DNA of 64,000 bases from Guyparkeria halophila (GTDB lineage Bacteria > Pseudomonadota > Gammaproteobacteria > Halothiobacillales > Halothiobacillaceae): contig NZ_CP140153.1 of assembly GCF_034479635.1 (NCBI RefSeq), positions 1,061,501-1,125,500 of the forward strand. Reading direction: 5' to 3'. Below, in pieces: positions 1-8,999 of the stretch (position 1 is its first letter; each line of letters opens with the position of its first letter). Position numbers and translations under genes: made by a program. The notes below the pieces were generated by a model. The model did not search any database. It worked only from the letters and a program-made list of their open reading frames with translations, and was not told the origin of the DNA.

Positions 1-823
1 CGAGGTGTTCACTGAGGTCGTGTTGTCCGGGTAGCAGGCGCAGTGTCGTTGGCGTGGTGCCGCGATGGGCATGGAGACGCTCGGCATCGGCTGCCGGGAT
101 GACCGGGTCGTCCCGCCCGTGCACGAGCAGCACCGGACACCGGATGCGAGGGAGGGTGTGGATCGGCGCGATGGCGTCGAAGCGATGGCCGATGACCCGC
201 TCGACGTAGCGCAGCACGTACCAGCCGACGGGAAAGAAGGGCAGTTTCTTCCACTTGAGCCACCGGCGCATCATGTCCGCCGGATGGGCGAAAGTGGAGA
301 GGCTCACCACCGCGGCGATGTCGTCGCGTCGGGAAGCGGCCAGAAGCGCGGCGGCCCCGCCGACCGAGTGGCCCAGCAGTCCCACCGGTTGGTCGGCGTG
401 TCCCGGCTGGGCGCGGATCCAGTCCACCGCCGCCTCGATGTCCTCGGCAAACCGTGGCATGGAAGAAAAGTCATCGCCGTCGCTTTCGCCGTGATTGCGC
501 ATGTCGAAGAGCAGGACATTCCAGCCTTCGGCTTGCAGTGGACGTGCCAGCGGCAACATCACTTCCCGGTTCGTGCCCCAGCCGTGCGCGATCACGATCG
601 AGCCGCCAGCGGCGTGACCCGGCAGCCACCAGCCTGTCAGCTGGCGGCTTTTGCGGGTCGAAATACGCACGGTCTTCCCGGTCAGACCGTGGTCACCGAG
701 CGACCCCCGCAACGGCTCCCGAGGCGCGGCGAGGCTTCGGTGCAGATATCGGTTTAACCCGGCCAGCAGGCCCACCATGAGCAAGGAGGCAATCAATGCC
801 GCCGTGGCGATGGTCGTGATCAA
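1..823 (-). CDS. alpha/beta hydrolase, membrane-anchored, 3' end outside window
   Basis: Reading the minus strand from about 823 to the window edge gives an open frame of about 274 codons that continues past base 1, so the C-terminus is missing. It opens with a hydrophobic segment (LITTIATAALIASLLMVG), then an oxyanion-type HGWGTN motif, a nucleophile elbow GHSVGG and, near the edge, HGRDDPVIP, which carries the acid residue. These mark a serine hydrolase of the alpha/beta fold, of the type often annotated as lysophospholipase or peptidase-like. The start is uncertain: I use TTG at 823 because it keeps the whole membrane segment; ATG at 778 would remove most of it. No ribosome binding site settles the choice. 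The substrate cannot be read from the sequence. Confidence 0.8.
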   Translation of the reverse strand, partial: MITTIATAALIASLLMVGLLAGLNRYLHRSLAAPREPLRGSLGDHGLTGKTVRISTRKSRQLTGWWLPGHAAGGSIVIAHGWGTNREVMLPLARPLQAEGWNVLLFDMRNHGESDGDDFSSMPRFAEDIEAAVDWIRAQPGHADQPVGLLGHSVGGAAALLAASRRDDIAAVVSLSTFAHPADMMRRWLKWKKLPFFPVGWYVLRYVERVIGHRFDAIAPIHTLPRIRCPVLLVHGRDDPVIPAADAERLHAHRGTTPTTLRLLPGQHDLSEHL

Positions 824-1215
824 GCCCAGGGTTTCGGTCCTCGAGAGGGTCCTGAGACCGCCGGGGGTCCATCGGGGTGGACTCGGTCCGGGGGCATCGG
901 CCCGGTGGTGGGAATTAAGGGGCTCGAGTCTAGTGCATGAGGGAGACTCACTCCGCCCTTGCAACCACCCGTTCGCCGCGCAGGAAGGTCGCCGGCGGGT
1001 GACGCAGGCGCCGCCCATGGCTGCCGTGTCAACACATCGGGTCACAGGTCGGGCGCTGTCGAATCGGGCAGAGTTTCCCTAGATCGCGACCGGTCCCCAT
1101 TGCCGGGAATCCAGCGGCCCGCCGAGCAGCAACTTGTCCAGATTTCATGTCGCGAAGCCGCGGGTCGAGGCCATGGACAAGCCTGCCAGGGGCAGGCGTG
1201 TGGCCGGGTGGATGA
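824..1215. other. gene-poor stretch, nothing recognised
   Basis: About 390 bases lie between the hydrolase start and the end of the small lipoprotein gene. Open frames occur on both strands, but they have no ribosome binding site and an amino-acid composition typical of antisense GC-rich DNA. I see no hairpin terminator or recognisable operator. It must contain the promoter of the hydrolase, which I could not pin down. Confidence 0.4.
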
Positions 1216-1536
1216 TCATTCCCTCCGGTTCGGTGCGAGGACATCCGGCACGCAGCGGTCGGCATGCATCACGAACCGATCGTCGGCCGTGCGGTACCAG
1301 ATGCCCGTATCCACGAATGTGCCCTCGCGCAGGGGTTTCTTGGTGTACAGGGTGCAGTCGTGGTCGTTGACGCCCACGGGGACGAACAGGATCGGTGCGT
1401 CCGCAGCGAGCACGCCGTTGAGATGGCCATAGGGCCGGTCGGTGGCGGGGGCGCCGTAGACGGTGCAGGCCGCCAGGGTGAGTGGTGCGGCCAGCATGGC
1501 CAGCATGGCCAGGAGGCGGGATGGCGTGATGCGCAT
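1216..1536 (-). CDS. small putative lipoprotein
   Basis: This 106-residue protein starts with a positively charged N-terminus, a hydrophobic run and a lipobox (LAAC, Cys at about residue 24), so it should be lipid-anchored after cleavage by signal peptidase II. The mature part of about 80 residues holds two further Cys (in DHDCTLY and ADRCVPD) that could form a disulfide in the periplasm. I do not recognise the family. It stands alone between the hydrolase and the large diguanylate cyclase, all on the minus strand. Confidence 0.7.
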   Translation of the reverse strand: MRITPSRLLAMLAMLAAPLTLAACTVYGAPATDRPYGHLNGVLAADAPILFVPVGVNDHDCTLYTKKPLREGTFVDTGIWYRTADDRFVMHADRCVPDVLAPNRRE

Positions 1537-1774
1537 GACGAATCTCCGTTTCCCATTGGCCCGGTAGGCCGCTGTGTCGGCTTGCGGGCCGAGTCGCCCA
1601 GCGGTGACGGGCGACTGGCACGTGGTGTCGGCTTCTCCCCCTGAGTTCTAGTTCATCGCGTCGCGTGATGTCACGTCCGGCGTCGGGAATGCCCGGGGAG
1701 GCATGACCTGCTCGTCGTCCCGCAGTGGCGGTCGTTGTCCTGCTATACGGGGGCGTTATTCGGAGCGCTGGCGG

Positions 1775-4700
1775 TTAGGGGCGTGCGACGTGCACGCGAT
1801 TGCGTCCGGCATCCTTGGCCTCGTAGAGGGCCTGGTCGGCACGGGCCTCCAGCGTCTTGGTGGTCAAGCCGTCGCGCATCTCGGCGACGCCGATGCTCAC
1901 GGTGACCTCGCCCACGTCGGGGAAGGGCGAGTCGCCGATGGTCGCGCGGATGCGGTCGGCCAGCTTCATCGCGCCGTTGATCGGCGTGTGGGTGGCGATG
2001 ATGAGGAATTCCTCGCCGCCCCAGCGACCGAACTGGTCGGTCAGGCGCAACAGGTCCTGTACCCGGCGCGACAGCTCGATCAGCACCGCGTCACCGGCCT
2101 GGTGGCCGAAGGTGTCGTTGATCCGCTTGAAGTGGTCGATGTCGAACATCAGCACGGAAAACGGCGTGCCGTAGCGCTGCCGGGCGATCTCGGCGGCGTC
2201 GAGCAGCTCGTAGATCCGCCCGCGGTTGAACGCGCCGGTGAGGCGGTCGTGCGAGGCCATGTGCTCCAGTTCGCGCTCGACGCGTTTCTGCTCGCTGATG
2301 TCGTGGAAGACCGAGACGTAGTGCTCGACGTCGCCGGCAGTGTTGGTCACCGCACACACCGATTCCCAAAGCGGGATATCGCCCCCGTCCTTGCGGCAGC
2401 GGTGTACCTCGCCCTCCCAGCAGCCTTGCCGGGAGAGCTTGTCGGCCAGCCGGTCGGCGAGATCCTCGCCGTGCTTCGCCGAGTCGAGGAAGCCGGGTTC
2501 GCGGCCGATCACCTCGTCGGCGGCGTAGCCGGTCAGGCGGGTGAAGGCATCGTTGACCCGCTGGATACGCCAGTCGGGGCTCAGCAGCATCAGCGCCTGG
2601 CCGGTCTGGAAGGCGATGGCCAGCAGGCGCTGGTCGGCCTCCAGTTCCCGGCGGTGGGTGGCATCGAGCAGGTAGCCGCTCAGGGACACCACCTCGCCGT
2701 TGGCGTCGCGTTCGGCGACCACGAAGTCGTGCGCCCAGCGGTACCCACCGTTACCGTCCCGGAGTCGGTATTCCCGTTCGACCTGGTTCGAGTCCGAGGC
2801 CGCCAGCATCTTGATTTGCCGGCTGCACTCGTGGCGATCACCGGGATGGACCAGATCGAGATAGTGCTGCCCGACCAGGTCGGCCTGCTCGTAGCCGAAG
2901 ACCGAGCGCACGTTGGGCGAGACGTAGGTGATCGGGCTGCCGGTCTCCCAGCGCCAGCCCAGGACCACGGTCGGCCCGCCGATAAAGCGATTGCGTTCGG
3001 CTTCCAGTGCCCGCCGGTCGGCATCGCGTGTCAGCTCGTAGCTCACCCATTGCGCCATCAGCGAGATCAGCTGCCATTCGTAGGGCGTGAACGGCTCGCG
3101 TGCCTCGGCGCGGGAGAAGTTGAGCGTGCCGTAGACGTGGTCGCCCACGGTCACCGGCGCGCCGAGGTAGGACTCGAGCCGCTGGTTGCGATAGCAGGGA
3201 TGGTGGCGGAGTTCCGATTTGCCGGCCTGGTGGAATCCTGTCGGCGCATTCGCGGCAAGGGTATGCACGCAGTAGGTCTCGCCGAGCGGGAAATGGGTGC
3301 CGGGCTTGACCACATCGCCGGGCGAGACGGCATTGCGTACCCAGTAGTCTTCGCCGCGCACCTGGCTGATGATGCCGAAGGGCAGGCCCAGCGACTCGGC
3401 ACCCAGGGTCAACAGCTTGTGCAGGCGGGTGTCGAGGTCGTCGTTGGAGGCGGTGATGCGCTGCAGCCGTTCCAGCGTGTGCTGGCGGCGTTCCAGGGCG
3501 CGCTCGAGGGTCTTGTGGCGGCTGATGTCGCGGATGATGGTCGAGAGTCGTTGCAGTCGGCCGTCTTCGTCATGGTGGGCGAGGATCACCTGCGAGACGG
3601 GCAGCTCCTCTCCCGAGGCGGTGAGCAGGGCGGTCTCGCCTTCCCATTGCCCGCTGCGGATCGCCTCGGGGATGCCTTTCTCCTGGATCAGCTTGGCGGC
3701 CCAGTCGGGATGCGCCCAGACACCCGCCTCAAAGGCCATGTGGGTATGCACCTCGTTCTCCACGTGGCCGTGGCTGCGTTCGGGCAGGCCGAGCAGGCGA
3801 CGCCCGCCGCTGTTCACGTAGAGCACCTTGCCGTCCGGCTCGGCCAGGGAGATGAAGTCGGGGGTCGCCTCGAGGATCGCGGTCAGCTGGCGCAGATGGG
3901 ATTCGCGGGCCTTCTGGCCCCGCAGGTCCCGCATCATGGTCGAGTACCGGGTTAGTTCGCCGTCGGGATCGAAGTGGGCGATGATCGTCTGCAGCACCGG
4001 GATCTCGTTGCCGTGCCAGTCGAGAAAGGCCGTCTCGCCCTGCCACCAGCCCGTCTCGCGAGCGGTGGGCTGGGCGGTGCCTTCAATGATTGACAGCGCC
4101 CAGGGCGGGTGCCGGTCACGGGCGTGCGTTCCGTGCTGGGCCTCGACCGAGTCGATGCCGAGCAGCTTTAGTCCGGCGCGGTTGTAGTAGAAGGGGCGGC
4201 CGTCGGCGGTGGCGATCGCCACCAGGTCCGGGAGTGCGTCGATGATCTCGGTCAGCTGCTTTTGCTGCTCCTCGAGTTTGCGCCGTTCGGTCAGGTCGAC
4301 CCCGACAGCCTGCAGTTCGACCAGCTTGCCGTTGTCATCGAAAAAGCCGCGATTGGTCCAGTGAATCCAGCGTCGTTGCCCCTTGGCATCGGTCAGCGCA
4401 TTTTCATGGTCATTGACCGGGTTGGCCGGCGTGAGCTGGTGCAGATTGGCCAGGATTTCGTCACGGGACTCCGGTTCTGCCGACTCGATCCAGCGGTAGC
4501 CGACCAGTTCTTCCGGCTCGGTGCCCATCATCTGGGCAAACACGCCATTGGCAAAGGTGATGGTGGTGTCGGGCAGGTAGCGATGCACGATCTGCGGCTG
4601 GCTTTCGACCAGATCGCGGTAGCGCGCCTCGTTCTCCGCCAGCCGCTTGCGGGCCTCGAAGCGCTCGGTCACGTCGGTGAAGGTGGCGACGGCGGCGGTT

Positions 4701-5833
4701 GCTGTCTCGCCGTCACCGAGGAACAACGGTTCGCTGTTGATGCGCAGCCAGCGCATCCGGCCGTCCGGACGCGGCAGGCCCATCTCCTGTTCGCGCACCG
4801 AGATGCCCTCACGCAGACTGACCATGGCCGGATGCCTATCACCCGGGAAGGGTGAGCCATCGGTGTGGATCGCCTGCCAGGTCGGGTCTTCCGAGCTCCG
4901 CCCGATCAGCTCGGGGTCGTCCAGCCCCAGTATCTGTCGTGCCGCCGGATTCGCCTCGATGATTTCGCCGTCGCGGCCCTGCAGCACCACCCCTTCGCTC
5001 ATGGCGTTGAGGATGCTGCGATGCCGGATCTCGCTTTCCACCAGGTGCCGGCGGGTGCGTTGCTGTTCGGTGATGTCCGTCATCACGCCGCCGAAGAGGA
5101 CGCTGCCATTATCCGTGTCGCGGACCATGGCCGTCAGGGAGACCTCGATCGGGTTGCCCTTGAGCGTCTGCAGGTGCAGGACCTCGTCGTGCAGCTGGCC
5201 GGCCTCGAGGAGCTTGTCCGAGAACGTCTTGCGGTCGGCCGGATTGGCGTAGAGCTGGGCGGTGGGCGTGGCCATCAGCTGCTCGGCGCTCTCGGCCTCG
5301 AACAGCTCGACCATGGCGGGATTGATGGCGGAGAAGTGGCCGTCGTGGCCGGGGCCGTTCTCGTACACGCCGATCGGTAGCGACTCGAAGATGTCGCGGA
5401 AGTGCTCGAGGCGCTCCTGGTAGCGGCGCGTCTCGGTGACGTCGTGGATGATCGAGTGCAGGCAGTCGACACCGTCGACGGTCATCGGTCCGGTATAGAC
5501 CTCCACGTCCCGCAATTCGCCGCTCGCGAGCCGATGGCGAAAGCGGAAGTAGCGGCGCTCTTCATCCCTGGCGCGCTGGCGCTCGCGGGCAACCTCCGCG
5601 CCGGTCGCGGCGTTGATGTCGCCGATATTCAGTGAGAGCAGCGCGTCGCGGTCGTACCCGTAGAAGGAGACTGCCGCGGGATTGGCATCCATGATCCGCC
5701 CGGAGTCCGCGGCGATGAGCAGCTTCGGCGCCGCGTTGCGGGTGAACATCTCCTCATAGAGATGGTTCGCTCGAGTTCGCTCGTTGGCGAAGGCGGCTTC
5801 CAGCTGGCGGATGCGATTTTCCGGGGTCTGCAC
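1775..5833 (-). CDS. diguanylate cyclase with eight PAS domains and a GAF domain
   Basis: A 1352-residue soluble signalling protein. By eye the order is PAS1 (~35-140), PAS2 (~145-260), PAS3 (~270-390), PAS4 (~400-520), PAS5 (~530-645), PAS6 (~650-770), GAF (~795-940), PAS7 (~950-1055), PAS8 (~1065-1175) and a C-terminal GGDEF domain (~1185-1350). The active site reads GGEEF, a functional variant, and RLTD lies exactly five residues before it, a typical RxxD inhibitory site, so it should make c-di-GMP and be product-inhibited. There is no EAL domain and no membrane segment. I chose GTG at 5833 because AGGAGAG ends five bases before it; a GTG at 5851 is also open. The ligands of the PAS and GAF modules cannot be deduced. 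Confidence 0.92.
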   Translation of the reverse strand: MQTPENRIRQLEAAFANERTRANHLYEEMFTRNAAPKLLIAADSGRIMDANPAAVSFYGYDRDALLSLNIGDINAATGAEVARERQRARDEERRYFRFRHRLASGELRDVEVYTGPMTVDGVDCLHSIIHDVTETRRYQERLEHFRDIFESLPIGVYENGPGHDGHFSAINPAMVELFEAESAEQLMATPTAQLYANPADRKTFSDKLLEAGQLHDEVLHLQTLKGNPIEVSLTAMVRDTDNGSVLFGGVMTDITEQQRTRRHLVESEIRHRSILNAMSEGVVLQGRDGEIIEANPAARQILGLDDPELIGRSSEDPTWQAIHTDGSPFPGDRHPAMVSLREGISVREQEMGLPRPDGRMRWLRINSEPLFLGDGETATAAVATFTDVTERFEARKRLAENEARYRDLVESQPQIVHRYLPDTTITFANGVFAQMMGTEPEELVGYRWIESAEPESRDEILANLHQLTPANPVNDHENALTDAKGQRRWIHWTNRGFFDDNGKLVELQAVGVDLTERRKLEEQQKQLTEIIDALPDLVAIATADGRPFYYNRAGLKLLGIDSVEAQHGTHARDRHPPWALSIIEGTAQPTARETGWWQGETAFLDWHGNEIPVLQTIIAHFDPDGELTRYSTMMRDLRGQKARESHLRQLTAILEATPDFISLAEPDGKVLYVNSGGRRLLGLPERSHGHVENEVHTHMAFEAGVWAHPDWAAKLIQEKGIPEAIRSGQWEGETALLTASGEELPVSQVILAHHDEDGRLQRLSTIIRDISRHKTLERALERRQHTLERLQRITASNDDLDTRLHKLLTLGAESLGLPFGIISQVRGEDYWVRNAVSPGDVVKPGTHFPLGETYCVHTLAANAPTGFHQAGKSELRHHPCYRNQRLESYLGAPVTVGDHVYGTLNFSRAEAREPFTPYEWQLISLMAQWVSYELTRDADRRALEAERNRFIGGPTVVLGWRWETGSPITYVSPNVRSVFGYEQADLVGQHYLDLVHPGDRHECSRQIKMLAASDSNQVEREYRLRDGNGGYRWAHDFVVAERDANGEVVSLSGYLLDATHRRELEADQRLLAIAFQTGQALMLLSPDWRIQRVNDAFTRLTGYAADEVIGREPGFLDSAKHGEDLADRLADKLSRQGCWEGEVHRCRKDGGDIPLWESVCAVTNTAGDVEHYVSVFHDISEQKRVERELEHMASHDRLTGAFNRGRIYELLDAAEIARQRYGTPFSVLMFDIDHFKRINDTFGHQAGDAVLIELSRRVQDLLRLTDQFGRWGGEEFLIIATHTPINGAMKLADRIRATIGDSPFPDVGEVTVSIGVAEMRDGLTTKTLEARADQALYEAKDAGRNRVHVARP

Positions 5834-5851
5834 GTGCTCTCCTGGCAACAC

Positions 5852-6190
5852 GGAGGTAAGAAGGCGAGGCCAGCCATCAGGATAACCCGTGCCGGTCCCA
5901 AACGGATGCCCGTCAGGCGTGCCATTAGCCGCTGGTGCCGATCATCGTCGATGAGTCGATGAGTCGATCAAGGCGGCCTGGCGAGCCTTCGTCTCCGCGC
6001 AGCCGGGCCGCGTGAGACAAGAGGGCGCTGCCGGGCGGGTTGGTGCCTCCCGCGCCGTGTCCGGCAGCGGGGCGGGTGGCCATCAAGTCGCTCCCTTCCC
6101 GTCTACGCTTGAGTTATACGGTGGTGGTTGCGTTCAGCGTGCCCGCTCGTCTGATTGGCCATTTACGTTGCGGCTGTGGGGAGTGCTTTC
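5852..6190. other. intergenic region with a short direct repeat
   Basis: This divergent spacer of about 340 bases separates the large diguanylate cyclase (minus) from the SpoIIAA-like gene (plus). It must carry both promoters, but I see no convincing sigma-54, sigma-28 or Fur element. The only structure noted is an 8-base direct repeat, CGATGAGT repeated in tandem, at about 5949-5966. Confidence 0.4.
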
Positions 6191-6571
6191 ATGAGCGAAG
6201 ATCGACATGGGCTCTACATCGGTGTCGAGCGGCAGGGTGAGGCGGTTTTTCTCTTTCTCAAGGCCATTGGGCGGCTTACCCATGCCGATTATGACGAGAT
6301 CACGCCCATGATCGAGGCGGCTTTGGCCGGCGTGACGCACCCGCGGGTGCATGCGCTCGTCGATGCGACCGAATTGGAGGGCTGGGAGCCCCGGGCGCTT
6401 TGGGACGATTTTCGTCTGGGGCTTCGTCACGGCCCGGCCTTCGAGAAGATTGCGATCTGGGGCGATCGACGTTGGCAGGAATGGGCCGCGCGGCTCGGTT
6501 CGTGGTTCGTCTCGGGGGACGTGAGCTACTTCACGTCGCGGGATGAGGCCGTCCGCTGGCTGATGAAATGA
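6191..6571 (+). CDS. SpoIIAA-like (STAS-related) protein
   Basis: A 126-residue cytosolic protein of the SpoIIAA-like family (related to STAS domains, formerly DUF3478). The family pattern shows in the opening strand VFLFLKAIGRLTHADY, the central HALVDATELEGW segment and the C-terminal YFTSRDEAVRWL helix. Start ATG 6191 is preceded by GGGGAG seven bases upstream; an upstream ATG at 6155 lacks this. Members of this family are small stand-alone folds often linked to stress or membrane lipid binding, but no specific role is established from this sequence. It is followed at once by a possible 38-residue ORF. Confidence 0.82.
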   Translation: MSEDRHGLYIGVERQGEAVFLFLKAIGRLTHADYDEITPMIEAALAGVTHPRVHALVDATELEGWEPRALWDDFRLGLRHGPAFEKIAIWGDRRWQEWAARLGSWFVSGDVSYFTSRDEAVRWLMK

Positions 6572-6602
6572 TCGCTCCCTGATCGGTCGTCTGGAGGTGC
6601 CG

Positions 6603-6719
6603 ATGCGTCTGTTCTGGGCTCTGGTTATCGAGCTGGCGGTGCGCCGGTCGCGGCGCAAGGTCGATGAGCGGTTCGCCCCCCGTCTCACTCCTCGTCGGGC
6701 CGAGCCGTCTCCATGGTAA
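6603..6719 (+). CDS. possible 38-residue cationic small protein
   Basis: ATG 6603 is preceded by GGAGG with a five-base spacer, a very good ribosome binding site for so short a frame. The product has a hydrophobic N-terminal half (MRLFWALVIELAV) and a strongly basic second half rich in Arg and Pro. It lies 31 bases downstream of the SpoIIAA-like gene, so it could be cotranscribed. I recognise no family. The case rests on the ribosome binding site and hydrophobic start only. Confidence 0.4.
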   Translation: MRLFWALVIELAVRRSRRKVDERFAPRLTPRRAEPSPW

Positions 6720-6776
6720 TGGGCAGATGCTGCCCCGGTCGGCGCCCATGGCGGCCGCCTGTGTGCCGGAGCCGCT

Positions 6777-7265
6777 TTATTCCTTCGCGACAACCCACTC
6801 ACCGCGATCGAACTTCTCCAGCGTGTGACGCATGCGGCGCACGTGGCTGCCTCGCCAGAGCACCTTGTCGCAGGTGGGGCAGTACCAGGCGGTCGGGTCG
6901 ATGGCTAGTGCCTCGCGAGGGACCTCCTTGAGTTGATCCACGGTGGCGGGGCGCAGCGGCGTATTGCAGTCGAGGCAGCGTGAGAAGGGCCGATGCAGCC
7001 AGTCGATTTGAAAGCGCTCGCTCAACTCGGCGGCAAGCCCCGGGGTGTCGTTGGACTGGAGCAGCACGATGCGGCCGTCGCCATTGCGAAAACGCGCGAG
7101 ATGCCGGTCGCGGGTGATCAGCCAGCGCTCCTCGTTACGTGACTGCTCGACCAGCACCCGGTCGTCGCTGCCGGACGCGGCGATGGCGGTGTCAAAGCCG
7201 GCGGCGCGCAACCAGCGCCCCAGTCGTTGCAGCATTTCATCGCAGAGAAAGCGTGGCTCGGCCAT
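6777..7265 (-). CDS. Mut7-C RNase-domain protein
   Basis: A 162-residue protein with a PIN-like N-terminal part and a C-terminal zinc ribbon. Acidic residues expected for metal binding are seen in FLCDEMLQRLGRWLR near the N-terminus and in SDDRV and TRDRHL. The zinc ribbon is CLDC followed about 40 residues later by CPTC. This is the Mut7-C architecture, found as a stand-alone protein in many bacteria and predicted to be a nuclease; a direct substrate is not known. It follows the AsmA-family gene by 47 bases on the same strand and may share its transcript. Confidence 0.88.
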   Translation of the reverse strand: MAEPRFLCDEMLQRLGRWLRAAGFDTAIAASGSDDRVLVEQSRNEERWLITRDRHLARFRNGDGRIVLLQSNDTPGLAAELSERFQIDWLHRPFSRCLDCNTPLRPATVDQLKEVPREALAIDPTAWYCPTCDKVLWRGSHVRRMRHTLEKFDRGEWVVAKE

Positions 7266-7312
7266 GGTCGTTCAGGGGTCAAACACGGTGTCTGTTGCCA
7301 GTCCGACGTGTC

Positions 7313-8770
7313 TCAATTGGAAGGTGCGGCGACGGAGCCGGCATAGAAGACCTCGCAGCTTTCATCGCCCCGGGAAATCGCGGCCAGCCCCCGTTTCAAC
7401 AGGCCGATCGGTGCGCCGAAAAGGGCTTTGACCAGGTTGGGCTCCTCGACCTGGGGCGCATCGAAGCTGCCGTGGACGGCCTGTGTCACGACCGGGCAGC
7501 CCTGCTGATCCACGACCGCCACGGTGGCCTGGTTGATCCGTCGTGACGGCAGATCAAGCGAGGCCCGGGCCGCGACACGGTTGTGCGGGGTCGACAGCGC
7601 GACGTCGCGGGTCCGGGCGGTGCCCTCCTGGATGGTCCAGTCGGAGACCAGATGGACCACCCGGGTCTGCTTGTCCTGCGCCCCGTCCAGCAACCGCACG
7701 AAATCGGATCCCTTCGTTGCCAGTAACCCGGCCGGGCCGAGGAAGATGACGGCGCCCGCATCCACCAGGCTGAACCGTTGGGTACGCCGGTAATCGGCCA
7801 GTTCCGCGTCGAGGTCGACCCCGCGCAGTCGCAAGTCCCGGCCGCTCAGCTTAACCTCGCCCTGCAGGTGGCGCAGCAGCGAACCGAGTCCCCCGTTGCT
7901 TTTCAGTGAGGCGCTGAGGTCGACGCGGCCGGAGACACTGCCGGCGGGTGCCCATTGCGCCGGCAGCTTGGCAAGTTGCAAGGAGTCGAAGGCAAGGTCG
8001 AGCGTGGTTTCCGCTGGCGCAGTGCGGAAATCCAGCGTGGCATTGCCGTTCCCCCGGCTGTCGAGAAAGGTCAGTTGCCAGTCGTCGGTGGCAAACATCC
8101 CGTCCTCCCCGGACCCCGACAGGGTCATGTCCGACAGCGCCAGGGCATCGATACGTACGGCCTCGGCCGAGGCCGTCAGGTCCAGCGACACACCCGCCAG
8201 CGGGTGCTCCCCTCCGGCCACCGGCTGCCACTTCAGGTTGTTGAGGTCCAGGTCGAGGCCTTCGATCGATACCTCCCGATCCCCCGCCGGGGTGCGCCAA
8301 TGGACCTCGCCATCGCGGATCTGAAGATCCAACGGCTCGATTTGATCGCCTCGTCCAGTACCGGTCGGTGGGCCACGCGCGGCCAAGGCCTCGAAGATGC
8401 CCGGCGTCAGGCGCGCAACCGGGGCATCCAGCTGCAAGGTCTCCGGCACCAGGTGACCGCTGACCAGAGGCCACCAGCGCATGGACAGGCGGATTGCCGC
8501 AACCTCGCTGATCGGGTCATCGCCGGACGCCGGCCCGATTCTCACCTCAGTCGCCTGGATGGTAGGGGAGGGCCAGAATCGCAGCGCGACATCGCCGTCA
8601 ACGTGAACCGGCAGCGCCAGCCGGTCGCTGGCCAGCTGCGTGATGCGCTCTCGCAATTCGTCGGCGGGCCATAACCATGCCGCAACGACGGCGAGCAGCA
8701 CGAACCCCATGATGGTGGCCGCGAGCGCGACGACCAGCGAACGGATCGGGTGGCGAGTGATGGCGTTCAT
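7313..8770 (-). CDS. AsmA-family protein
   Basis: 485 residues. One N-terminal membrane anchor (~residues 10-33) precedes a large periplasmic region with the AsmA pattern: LPVHVDGDVALRFWPSPTIQATEVRIG at the start, repeated beta-rich segments, and the conserved C-terminal block containing LSGRDLRLRGVDLDAEL and the DGA-rich region near residue 390. AsmA-like proteins are bridge-type lipid carriers of the envelope, so a role in outer-membrane lipid homeostasis is likely. ATG 8770 is chosen because it begins directly before the membrane anchor with GGGGAA about 11 bases upstream; the frame is open further upstream, but that extension runs through the divergent promoter region of the siderophore genes. 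Confidence 0.85.
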   Translation of the reverse strand: MNAITRHPIRSLVVALAATIMGFVLLAVVAAWLWPADELRERITQLASDRLALPVHVDGDVALRFWPSPTIQATEVRIGPASGDDPISEVAAIRLSMRWWPLVSGHLVPETLQLDAPVARLTPGIFEALAARGPPTGTGRGDQIEPLDLQIRDGEVHWRTPAGDREVSIEGLDLDLNNLKWQPVAGGEHPLAGVSLDLTASAEAVRIDALALSDMTLSGSGEDGMFATDDWQLTFLDSRGNGNATLDFRTAPAETTLDLAFDSLQLAKLPAQWAPAGSVSGRVDLSASLKSNGGLGSLLRHLQGEVKLSGRDLRLRGVDLDAELADYRRTQRFSLVDAGAVIFLGPAGLLATKGSDFVRLLDGAQDKQTRVVHLVSDWTIQEGTARTRDVALSTPHNRVAARASLDLPSRRINQATVAVVDQQGCPVVTQAVHGSFDAPQVEEPNLVKALFGAPIGLLKRGLAAISRGDESCEVFYAGSVAAPSN

Positions 8771-8898
8771 GGCACGGCGATTTCCCCGCATGGTTGCCCA
8801 AGTGTAGGCAGGCGAGCGTGTTTCCACTGTCGTGCGCTGACCCGCTCCCATCTCGCGCGATCCGAGAGAGGCGGTGGGAATCGTCGCAATGGATAAAC

Positions 8899-8919
8899 GT
8901 AATGCGAATGGTTTGCATC
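8899..8919. promoter_or_regulatory. candidate Fur box upstream of the siderophore-uptake genes
   Basis: The sequence AATGCGAATGGTTTGCAT is a recognisable Fur-type site (hexamers related to GATAAT in 6-6-1-6 arrangement) about 80 bases upstream of the FhuF-like gene and in the divergent spacer with the AsmA gene. The context (FhuF, FhuC, FhuD, FhuB) supports it. The match is degenerate and was judged by eye. Confidence 0.6.
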
Positions 8920-8999
8920 CGTACAGGTGATTCGATACGATCCGGCAATCGAATCACGGGGCTCGCGCCATCGCACGGCCGTCAGGGTGGGAGAACGAC

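Noticed and set aside
1703-3955. A 750-codon open frame on the plus strand
   Set aside because: It lies fully antisense to the PAS-GAF-GGDEF gene, whose domains and active sites are clear. Long antisense frames are common in GC-rich DNA, and its composition (rich in Ala, Gly, Val and Arg with no domain pattern) agrees.
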